Origin: Thermodesulfobacteriota bacterium
GTDB lineage: Bacteria > Desulfobacterota > BSN033 > UBA1163
Reading direction: 5' to 3'
Assembly (NCBI GenBank): GCA_030024065.1
Contig: JASEIE010000127.1
Span: 1-10,445, forward strand
Length of the DNA: 10,445 nt
Within the stretch, counting starts at the first letter, position 1. Every line of letters begins with the position of its first letter. The translations under genes and the position numbers were made by a program. The notes under the pieces are model-generated. The model ran no database searches. It was not told the origin of the DNA and saw only the letters and a program-made list of their open reading frames with translations. Positions 1 through 4,318 of the stretch are shown here, in pieces.

Positions 1-146
1 AATGTTGGGTACCCACCAAGAATTTCTTCTTTCGTCATACCCGATGCAATACATTGAAGGATCAGAGCAACAGATATTCGAGTTCCTTTAACAATGGGCT
101 TCCCATTTAGGATTTCCGGATCAGTAACGATTAGATTCTCTTCCAT
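1..146 (-). CDS. DUF433 family antitoxin-like protein (3' end cut by window)
   Basis: The reverse strand from the ATG at 146 encodes 48 residues beginning MEENLIVTDPEILNGKPIV and continuing KGTRISVALILQCIASGMT, then KEEILGGYPT to the window edge. The order 'D-P-x-I-x-x-G-K-P-x-V-x-G-T-R-I', a hydrophobic helix, then 'E-E-I-L-x-x-Y-P' is the signature of the DUF433 family, small winged-helix-like proteins of about 75-110 residues. The start is supported by a GGGGAGGA Shine-Dalgarno about 6 bases upstream. DUF433 genes are commonly followed by a DUF5615 PIN-like toxin gene; that partner would lie just left of position 1 and cannot be seen. The antitoxin role is inferred from family context. The C-terminus is missing only because the window ends. 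Confidence 0.85.
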   Translation of the reverse strand, partial: MEENLIVTDPEILNGKPIVKGTRISVALILQCIASGMTKEEILGGYPT

Positions 147-214
147 TCTTCATCCTCCCCAAGTCTTAATTTCGATCAATTTCTTTTACAGGTTTTATCT
201 CTTTATTTCTCTTA

Positions 215-244
215 ATTATATACACCAAATCGAAAAAAAATGAA
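215..244 (-). promoter_or_regulatory. weak candidate promoter for the DUF433 gene
   Basis: On the minus strand a perfect TATAAT (215-220) lies about 70 bases upstream of the DUF433 start in AT-rich DNA. The region 17-18 bases further upstream reads TTCATT/TCATTT, a poor -35 match. The call rests mainly on the -10 box. Confidence 0.3.
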
Positions 245-338
245 ATTACATCCAATCCGGGGGTTATTGAATTCCTTCGCTTATTTTTACCTTTCAGAAA
301 TCTCATTCATCATCACCTTTCTCATTGTGATGCAAGAC

Positions 339-392
339 GCCTGCCCCGCCCTCGGTCGGGGCCTGGGGCCTAAGCCAAGGCTTCGTGCAGGC
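339..392. repeat. G+C-rich branched palindromic repeat
   Basis: An outer stem GCCTGC (339-344) / GCAGGC (387-392) encloses two smaller hairpins: GCCCCG/CGGGGC near 343-361 and AAGCC/GGCTT near 373-382. The right arm (GCAGGCAGGT) is shared with the short palindrome at 5679-5694, so both probably belong to one repetitive extragenic family. G+C content is far above the flanks. Confidence 0.55.
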
Positions 393-477
393 AGGTGAGG
401 CGACTGGGGTGAGTTCACTTAGTCTCTTTCTTACATCAATTGATTCCGAGAATTCCATTTCTAATCCGGTCCCCAAG

Positions 478-494
478 AAAGGCTTATTGCCTTT
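478..494 (-). terminator. weak stem-loop, possible terminator of the ORF6N remnant
   Basis: AAAGGC (478-483) and GCCTTT (489-494) form a 6-bp stem with a 5-base loop. Read on the minus strand it is followed by CTT, a poor T-run; read on the plus strand it is followed by CTGCTTTTT. It lies just beyond the GIY-YIG element, so that element may have landed between the ORF6N gene and its terminator. Confidence 0.3.
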
Positions 495-501
495 TCTGCT
501 T

Positions 502-788
502 TTTACCCCGTTAGAGATAAGAACCGCTTCAATCTATTTTTTAAATATCGCTTACCCATTCCCGACTTCAAGTATTTCTCGCGAGCTAAAGCATCTTGTT
601 CGTTCAAACATCCTTCATAATATATAAGCTCAAAGGGGCCTTTTCCTTTTGTCGAAAACACTCTACCTGCATTGTGTTCTTGGAAGCGGTTCTGCATATC
701 TCTTGTAAATCCTGTATAAAAGCGTTTATCCTTCTTGCCCTGTATTACATAAACATAGTACATAACTTGTAATCTCTAACGGGGTAAA
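502..788 (-). mobile_element. putative GIY-YIG nuclease element with 17-bp terminal inverted repeats
   Basis: TTTACCCCGTTAGAGAT at 502-518 is repeated as its exact reverse complement at 772-788, a perfect 17-bp inverted repeat. It encloses one gene, the 86-aa GIY-YIG nuclease. The left repeat encodes the last residues and stop of that gene (LSLTG), and the right repeat encodes the end of the neighbouring ORF6N frame, so the element is compact at about 287 bp. A second element with nearly the same ends but no gene lies at 4161-4318. Mobility is inferred from the two-copy structure; no clear target-site duplication is visible. Confidence 0.6.
503..763 (-). CDS. GIY-YIG domain nuclease, small (86 aa)
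   Basis: The protein is a single GIY-YIG domain. The first strand YYVYVIQ (residues 2-8) stands for the 'GIY' motif and FYTG (15-18) for 'YIG'. Family-conserved Arg26 and His30 (RFQEHN) follow, and the metal-binding Glu is Glu62 in AREKYLK. The length fits the standalone UPF0213-type group, which has no separate DNA-binding domain. The tail YLKNRLKRF is basic. The last five codons lie inside the left terminal repeat. Only a weak Shine-Dalgarno (TAGAGAT, partly from the right repeat) precedes the ATG at 763. The group is often annotated as a hypothetical endonuclease; a role in moving the enclosing element is my inference. Confidence 0.85.
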   Translation of the reverse strand: MYYVYVIQGKKDKRFYTGFTRDMQNRFQEHNAGRVFSTKGKGPFELIYYEGCLNEQDALAREKYLKSGMGKRYLKNRLKRFLSLTG

Positions 789-1180
789 GATCTTTTTGAG
801 GATGTGTAAGTCACCTGCGGTTCTTCAACCAGAAAACCTATACGCTTCTTTGGCGGTTCGGTCTCCGGTGGCCTCATTAATTGACGGATGGCAACCACCA
901 ACGAATGGATTGATTCATCGTGATTTTGGAGTTTTCGCTCCAACTCAGCCAGTTTGTGAGCTAACTCTTTATGCGTTGCCAGTATTTCGCGAAGCTTGAC
1001 AAACGCCCGGACAACAAAAACGCTGATTTGTACGGCCCTCTCCGTGTTTAGAACGCTGGCCGCCATAATCGCTCCATGTTCAGTAAATGCATTGGGCAAG
1101 GCATTAGCATATTTGAGGTTTTTAAGGTGATCACAAACTGTGATCACCTCATTTTTCTCAGGTTGGGTAAGTTTAAACAT
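776..1180 (-). pseudogene. ORF6N-domain protein, 5'-truncated
   Basis: The frame contains the C-terminal two thirds of an ORF6N/KilA-N-type DNA-binding protein: FMFKLT at the start, LPNAFTEHGAIMAASVLN, then ERAVQISVFVVRAFVKLRE, a charged helical region (HKELAHKLAELERKL) and the tail RQLMRPPETEPPKKRIGF. Intact relatives carry about 50 more residues in front (an '...LIRGxKVMLDxDLAxLYGV...' segment); these are absent. The frame runs upstream into a hairpin repeat (1182-1295) that encodes meaningless residues, and no reading frame beyond 1295 restores the lost part. A fragment of 134 aa could start at the ATG at 1180, with AGAGG from the repeat as a chance ribosome site. The last codons and the TAG stop lie in the right end of the GIY-YIG element. 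ORF6N proteins are typical of phage and accessory DNA. Confidence 0.7.
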
Positions 1181-1181
1181 A

Positions 1182-1295
1182 AAGGCTACCTCTAAAAATG
1201 TCATTCCTGTGAAAACAGGAATCCAGAAGTTTTTGACATTACTGGACTCCCGCCTTCGCGGGAGTGACAAATTGGGAGTTATTAGAGGTTCCCTT
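1182..1295. mobile_element. MITE-like element with ACCTCTAA ends and two hairpins
   Basis: The ends are imperfect inverted repeats: AAGGCTACCTCTAAAAA (from 1182) and the reverse complement of the sequence ending at 1295, AAGGGAACCTCTAATAA, identical at 14 of 17 positions. Inside are two strong hairpins: ATTCCTG/CAGGAAT (1203-1209 / 1216-1222) and ACTCCCGC/GCGGGAGT (1246-1253 / 1258-1265). The second is the well-known 'cccgccttcgcggg' type of intergenic repeat. The element marks the point where the ORF6N gene is broken. It carries no gene. Confidence 0.55.
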
Positions 1296-1609
1296 AAATG
1301 ATAAAATCTTCCACACCTTCATCTTTCAATTTTTTGGAGCATACCAAATGTGGAATTCGGATTGCGGATTTCGGAAATCGCAATTTGCCCCACTATATCA
1401 GAGAAACAACGTTATGACAATGGCCATGGAATTGGGGTCACGGAATTGGGGGGAACAGGTTGTTGGAATTTTGAGTCTATTAGAACAGGCAAATTGCAAC
1501 TGGCAAAGGTGTCAAGTCTTGAAATGTGAATTGGTATTCTAATCTTCCTCACCTTTTAATTGTTCCGGACTTCTCTCTTGTAAACACAGCTTGCAGACAT
1601 TCTTCCAAT
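1296..1609. other. decayed intergenic stretch with repeat remnants
   Basis: No convincing intact gene is present. On the minus strand the segment next to the MITE has a short open tail (KKLKDEGVEDFII, stop near 1295) that could be a gene remnant I cannot identify. Positions 1351-1375 carry a 'GGAATTCGGATTGCGGATT' filler repeat like that at 6853. GCAATTTGCC (1380-1389) and GGCAAATTGC (1489-1498) form a 10-bp inverted repeat. GGAATTGGGGTCA near 1430 resembles ends of REP-associated transposase elements. A plus-strand frame across 1264-1542 is open but has no recognisable composition. Confidence 0.4.
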
Positions 1610-1723
1610 CTATCCTGCGCCATTTCCGTAAAGCATAGAGCAAAGCACATAGAGCATAGCGTAAATACTCACCCCTTCTTTCCGGGCGGATTTTAAATCT
1701 TCAAGAGATGCAATCGCTGGCAT
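1539..1723 (-). pseudogene. small frameshifted ORF, unidentified
   Basis: An AAAGGAG ribosome site lies 6 bases before an ATG at 1723 that opens MPAIASLEDLKSARKEGVS. This frame soon enters a repeat-like segment (YAMLYVLCSML) and stops at 1610. In another frame, directly after the repeat, a natural-looking protein end (RKWRRIDWKNVCKLCL, then QERSPEQLKGEED) reads to a TAG at 1539. The simplest reading is one small gene of about 50 codons, interrupted by a short repeat insertion that shifted the frame. I do not recognise the family; size and setting beside toxin-antitoxin-type genes would suit a small antitoxin or regulator, but this is a guess. If undamaged, only the 37-aa frame 1610-1723 would be made. 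Confidence 0.4.
1627..1665. repeat. short repeat insertion flanked by CGTAAA direct repeats
   Basis: CGTAAA at 1627-1632 and 1660-1665 flank 27 bases in which ATAGAGCA occurs twice, 15 bases apart. On the minus strand this reads as CTATGCTCTATG-type repeats. It coincides with the frame break of the small ORF. Confidence 0.5.
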
Positions 1724-1753
1724 ATTTTACTCCTTTCGGTTCTTTTTGGAAAC

Positions 1754-1787
1754 AAAAAAGCCCATTCCCCTTTGGGGAACAGGCTTT
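1754..1787 (-). terminator. Rho-independent terminator of the MNT-HEPN operon
   Basis: AAAGCC (1757-1762) pairs with GGCTTT (1782-1787) and TTCCCC (1765-1770) with GGGGAA (1774-1779), with a CA/CA internal loop and a TTT apex. Read on the minus strand the hairpin is followed by TTTTTTG. It lies about 70 bases after the HEPN stop codon. Confidence 0.85.
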
Positions 1788-1857
1788 GATTTGACTTTTA
1801 AGTTCAATCTCTCCAATGTTCTCCTCTCCATTTTTCACTTCATTCGATAGATCCCTT

Positions 1858-2241
1858 TCATTTCAAATTCTTTATTATTCCTTTCAGCACAGATACAAAT
1901 TCTCTCCCGTCCTCTATCTTTAACACCATTGTCTGGTCAACCATCTCTTCCTGAATATCATAATCTAAAATCTCTCTGACCTTTCGAGCATTGATCAGTA
2001 TGCGATGATACTTGGGATCGATCCTGGCTGTTTTAGCAAAATGATAGCCCAAAGCGGATTCCACGGCGGAGTGTTTCACTACCTCGATGTCTTCTGACTT
2101 GAGAAGGGCTTGGGCTGCGTAGAACATCGCATAGTAAATCTTGCTGGAGGCGTCCTGGGGAAAGCCCTGCCTGTAAAGAGATTCCGCTACCTCCAGGGCA
2201 TGATCTGCTTTTTGAAGAAGTCTTTGAACCTCTTTTTTCAC
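1858..2241 (-). CDS. HEPN domain protein (partner of MNT nucleotidyltransferase)
   Basis: This 127-aa all-helical protein has the HEPN family pattern: an N-terminal helix with ADHALEVAESLYRQG (12-26), the conserved YYAMFYAAQALL (36-47), HSAVESALGYHFAKT (57-71) and the final helix ARKVREILDYD (85-95). HEPN proteins paired with minimal nucleotidyltransferases often act as RNases held in check by AMP transfer from the partner. The catalytic R-x4-6-H is not obvious at the usual place; the only string that fits is R73-IDPKY-H79, between helices, so toxicity is uncertain. Translation starts at GTG (2241), overlapping the TGA of the MNT gene by 4 bases (GTGA), which indicates coupling. A clear terminator follows. 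Confidence 0.85.
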   Translation of the reverse strand: MKKEVQRLLQKADHALEVAESLYRQGFPQDASSKIYYAMFYAAQALLKSEDIEVVKHSAVESALGYHFAKTARIDPKYHRILINARKVREILDYDIQEEMVDQTMVLKIEDGREFVSVLKGIIKNLK

Positions 2242-2567
2242 AGGGATACCCCTTCACGCTCAATGTTTTTATAGAAAGAGAAACCTTCTGCCAAGGAGTT
2301 GAGATAACCAACCTCCGTGAAGACCTTGATTGAAATGATGGGCTTGAAATCGTGGTCCCACATGACCTGATAGGCAACATCCTCAATCTTGCCCTCCAAC
2401 TCGGGTGTCTTCCGATCCACCAGAATCAGGAGGTCCAGATCGGAATCCTCCTCCCCCTGACCTCGAACCCGAGAGCCGAAAGCAACCACCTTTCGGATAT
2501 GGGCCATCACATCGGGCGGCAAACGGTTTTTGAACTCTAAGATCAGATTCCGATCTCTCTTATCCAT
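2238..2567 (-). CDS. MNT-type minimal nucleotidyltransferase
   Basis: The 109-aa protein has the polymerase-beta-like signature GSRVRGQGEEDSDLD: G31-S32, ten residues, then D43-x-D45 (GSX10DXD), with the hydrophobic strand VVAF before it. These residues bind nucleotide and metal; in characterised MntA antitoxins they transfer AMP to the HEPN toxin. The third carboxylate usually found in a later strand is not evident (the strand reads PIISIKV), so activity may differ. I place the start at the ATG at 2567 because GAGGAGG sits 6 bases before it; the in-frame ATG at 2582 would lie upstream of that site. It is co-transcribed with the HEPN gene. It may be a type VII-like toxin-antitoxin pair or a housekeeping HEPN/MNT pair. 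Confidence 0.85.
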   Translation of the reverse strand: MDKRDRNLILEFKNRLPPDVMAHIRKVVAFGSRVRGQGEEDSDLDLLILVDRKTPELEGKIEDVAYQVMWDHDFKPIISIKVFTEVGYLNSLAEGFSFYKNIEREGVSL

Positions 2568-2588
2568 CGATGACCTCCTCACTGACTT

Positions 2589-2756
2589 TCATGCTTCAAA
2601 CTCCTCCACTCCTTTCGCTACTTCTTTCCACGCCCCTCTGGCTACTCTATACCGCTCTACCACTTGAGGGCGATCCCCCGAACCGGTTCAGGCCAGAAGT
2701 TACCTTCGAGGATATTGCCTTCTGTCAAAGTAAGTGAAGAATGATCTTGAATATCA
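2589..2756 (-). pseudogene. remnants of a larger gene, probably the N-terminus of a SNF2-type helicase
   Basis: Just after the HTH gene a frame reads LTEGNILEGNFWPEPVRGIA and ends at a TAG at 2657. 'I-L-x-G-x-F-W-P-E-P-V-R' resembles the first strand of some prokaryotic SNF2-like helicases from defence islands (recognition from memory). In another frame from about 2663 an open tail (VVERYRVARGAWKEVAKGVE, then EFEA) runs to a TGA at 2589 and looks like a genuine protein end. The two pieces suggest a gene whose body has been deleted, leaving only its ends between the HTH and MNT genes. Neither piece is long enough for certainty. Confidence 0.4.
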
Positions 2757-2936
2757 CTTGTTGCGCCGTTTTTCATTCGCATCCATCCATCGGTCAATCT
2801 TCTCCTTCTTAAATCGCCATGCTGTCCCCACTTTCGAGGCAGGAATCCTACCCTGTTGTGCAAGCTTGTAGATTAGATCGGTGCTGAGTTTGAGGTATTG
2901 AGCGACTTCTTTAACTGTCAACCATGTATCCGTCAT
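2754..2936 (-). CDS. excisionase/MerR-type helix-turn-helix DNA-binding protein
   Basis: The 60-aa protein is a single winged HTH of the excisionase (Xis/AlpA-like, 'HTH_17') type. W-L-T-V-K-E-V-A-Q-Y-L (5-15) forms the first helix, S-T-D-L-I-Y-K-L-A-Q-Q-G (18-29) the recognition helix, and R-I-P-A-S-K-V-G-T-A-W-R-F (30-42) the wing, ending in KEKIDRWM. I choose the ATG at 2936 because GGAG lies 6 bases upstream; the in-frame ATG at 2948 has no such site. Such proteins regulate excision or transcription of accessory genes. Here it leads the set HTH, helicase remnant, MNT, HEPN, and may have regulated the lost gene. Confidence 0.85.
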   Translation of the reverse strand: MTDTWLTVKEVAQYLKLSTDLIYKLAQQGRIPASKVGTAWRFKKEKIDRWMDANEKRRNK

Positions 2937-3160
2937 TGATGTCTCCAATGTATTTCCAATCTAACATAAACCATCCTATGCCATGGTAAGTAAACTTAAA
3001 CCTAATGTCAATGGTTTATTTTGACTGCTAATCTGAATCTATGAAAAAATGTAGGTTTTTGTCTTCGGCTTAATCAGGACTGCTAAATTTTCAAAAACTT
3101 CTTTGGGATTGGACAGAGATAGTTTGCGGTTTTCAGATGAGAGTAGGAAAGGATTGTTTT

Positions 3161-3181
3161 GGGAGGCCTCGAGGGCCTCCC
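3161..3181 (-). terminator. stem-loop after dch, possible terminator
   Basis: GGGAGGCC (3161-3168) and GGCCTCCC (3174-3181) form a perfect 8-bp G+C-rich stem with a 5-base loop, 7 bases after the dch stop codon. The sequence that follows on the minus strand is AAAACAAT, with no T-run, so it may be a 3'-end stabilising hairpin rather than a classical intrinsic terminator. Confidence 0.45.
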
Positions 3182-3188
3182 TTATCGA

Positions 3189-3956
3189 TTACTCATCTTT
3201 CCAGGTGGGTTTTCGCTTCTCTAAAAAGGCGTTGAGACCTTCACAGGCATCATGGGTCTTCATCAGGCGATCCAGATAAATCTTTTCAATGACTTTTAAC
3301 CCCTGATCCATATCGTCATTGAGACCCGCAAGCGTTGCCTCTTTTCCCAATTTTAAGACAATCCCGCTCAATTTCGTAAACTTCCCGATAAATCCCTTCA
3401 CCTCTTCATCGAGAGAAACTTCCGAAACAACTCTGTTCACTAATCCTAATGCCAGAGCCTCCTGAGCGCCGATCGTCTCTCCGGAGAGAAGCAGTTCCAT
3501 TGCCTTCTTCCGTCCAATTGCCCTCGGTAGGATCAAGGCAGCAATGGGAGGGAAAACTCCGACCTGTATTTCAGGCTGTCCGAATTTCGCCTTCTCCGTT
3601 GCAATGGCCATGTCGCAATAGAGGGCCAGTTCGCAACCTCCTCCGAGGGCAGCCCCATTCACCACGGCGATCGAAGGAACCCTCAGTCCATCCATCAACC
3701 GGAATATCTTATGAAAGACCTCGATCATCTTATAAACCAGATCACCGAGATGCTCTCCCACATCGACCCCTGATGAGAAGGCCTTTCCCATGGCCTGAAT
3801 GACAAGGAGTTTTAAGGATTTCTCTTTCATCAATCCTTCTAAAAACGTATTGATCTCTTCCATCATCTCGATATTGAGGACGTTGAGGGGAGCGCGGTTC
3901 AAAGTAAGGGTCGCCACTCCATCCTTCAGTTCAGTCTGGATATGTTTGAATGCCAT
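3189..3956 (-). CDS. dch: cyclohexa-1,5-diene-1-carbonyl-CoA hydratase
   Basis: This 255-aa enoyl-CoA hydratase/crotonase-family enzyme adds water to the dienoyl-CoA made by benzoyl-CoA reductase, giving 6-hydroxycyclohex-1-ene-1-carbonyl-CoA; it is cytoplasmic. The oxyanion-hole segments are GKAFSSGVDV (57-66) and NGAALGGGCELA (100-111). The two acid/base glutamates of hydratases are present as E109 and E129 (GQPEIQVGVFPP). The Dch/BamR group, rather than a generic crotonase, is indicated by APLNVLNIEMMEEI near the N-terminus, VDVGEH, QVGVFPPIAALILPRAIGRK and the C-terminal LMKTHDACEGLNAFLEKRKP, all of which resemble Thauera and Geobacter homologues as I recall them, and by the adjacent oah and had. 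AGGGAGG lies 8 bases before the ATG. It is separated from oah by a bidirectional terminator and probably has its own promoter. Confidence 0.9.
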   Translation of the reverse strand: MAFKHIQTELKDGVATLTLNRAPLNVLNIEMMEEINTFLEGLMKEKSLKLLVIQAMGKAFSSGVDVGEHLGDLVYKMIEVFHKIFRLMDGLRVPSIAVVNGAALGGGCELALYCDMAIATEKAKFGQPEIQVGVFPPIAALILPRAIGRKKAMELLLSGETIGAQEALALGLVNRVVSEVSLDEEVKGFIGKFTKLSGIVLKLGKEATLAGLNDDMDQGLKVIEKIYLDRLMKTHDACEGLNAFLEKRKPTWKDE

Positions 3957-4004
3957 CGGTTTCGCCTCCCTCTATTTGATGTGAATAGTGAATGGCAAAA
4001 TGGA

Positions 4005-4034
4005 ATTTTATGTAGCGTTGGCATTAATTGCCAA
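4005..4034 (-). promoter_or_regulatory. candidate promoter of dch, partly inside a hairpin repeat
   Basis: On the minus strand TTGGCA (4029-4034) and TAAAAT (4005-4010) are 18 bases apart and each matches the sigma-70 consensus at 5 of 6 positions. The -10 box is about 50 bases upstream of the dch start. The -35 box lies in the arm of the hairpin element at 4011-4069. Confidence 0.4.
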
Positions 4035-4069
4035 CGTTTGTTCGCCCCCATTAAATGAGGGGCGCTACA
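4011..4069. repeat. three-stem palindromic element
   Basis: TGTAGCG (4011-4017) pairs with CGCTACA (4063-4069). Inside are CGTTGGCA/TGCCAACG (4016-4023 / 4029-4036) and CGCCCC/GGGGCG (4043-4048 / 4059-4064). Together they make a cloverleaf-like fold of 59 bases; the inner stems share a few bases with the outer one, so all three cannot form at full length at once. It looks like a REP- or MITE-type element. No second copy is in the window. Confidence 0.55.
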
Positions 4070-4090
4070 AATTCTGAAAATTGGCCACCT

Positions 4091-4147
4091 AAAAAAGATA
4101 CCCTTTGGGCAGGAAAACTTTTAAAACCCAAAGGGTATCCATTTTTT
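4091..4147. terminator. bidirectional Rho-independent terminator (for oah)
   Basis: GATACCCTTTGGG (4097-4109) pairs perfectly with CCCAAAGGGTATC (4127-4139), a 13-bp stem with a 17-base loop. It is preceded by AAAAAA (4091-4096) and followed by CATTTTTT, so each strand has a T-run after the stem. Read on the minus strand it should end the oah transcript. The 158-bp element at 4161-4318 lies between it and the oah stop codon. Confidence 0.85.
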
Positions 4148-4160
4148 AAATCATCCATTC

Positions 4161-4318
4161 TTTACCCCGTTAGAAATAATGCCCTCCTGCTCCCTCTGGG
4201 CCAGCGGCTGCAGCGGGGTTACATTTCAGATTAATTCCGGCGGGGTTTAATGCCCCGCCTGCGTGGTCGGAGCCACTTCGGCGCGGCGAAGGCCCGCTGG
4301 AATTTCTAACGGGGTTTA
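4161..4318. mobile_element. 158-bp MITE sharing its ends with the GIY-YIG element
   Basis: The left end TTTACCCCGTTAGAAAT (4161-4177) matches the GIY-YIG element end at 16 of 17 positions. The right end, reverse-complemented (4302-4318), is TAAACCCCGTTAGAAAT, matching the left end at 15 of 17. The interior is G+C-rich, has no gene and folds: CCAGCGG (4201-4207) with CCGCTGG (4295-4301), and GGCGGGG with CCCCGCC near 4240-4259. It looks like a non-autonomous relative of the 502-788 element. Its outer right edge overlaps the TAA of oah. Confidence 0.6.

Larger units (their letters stand above)
147..501. other. intergenic stretch without a convincing gene
   Basis: Positions 147-300 are AT-rich and hold only the putative promoter of the DUF433 gene. 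Positions 339-392 hold a G+C-rich branched repeat, listed separately. From 400 to 477 I see no coding signal. The plus-strand open frame starting at 385 has no Shine-Dalgarno sequence, starts inside the repeat and runs through the antisense of the GIY-YIG gene, so I do not accept it. Confidence 0.6.

Noticed and set aside
1181..1270. 30 extra N-terminal codons of the ORF6N frame (MSLPRRRESSNVKNF...)
   Set aside because: They are a translation of the hairpin repeat; similar strings arise wherever such repeats are read through.
1264..1542. 92-codon plus-strand open frame
   Set aside because: It starts inside the MITE hairpin and crosses filler repeats, has no ribosome site and no recognisable domain.
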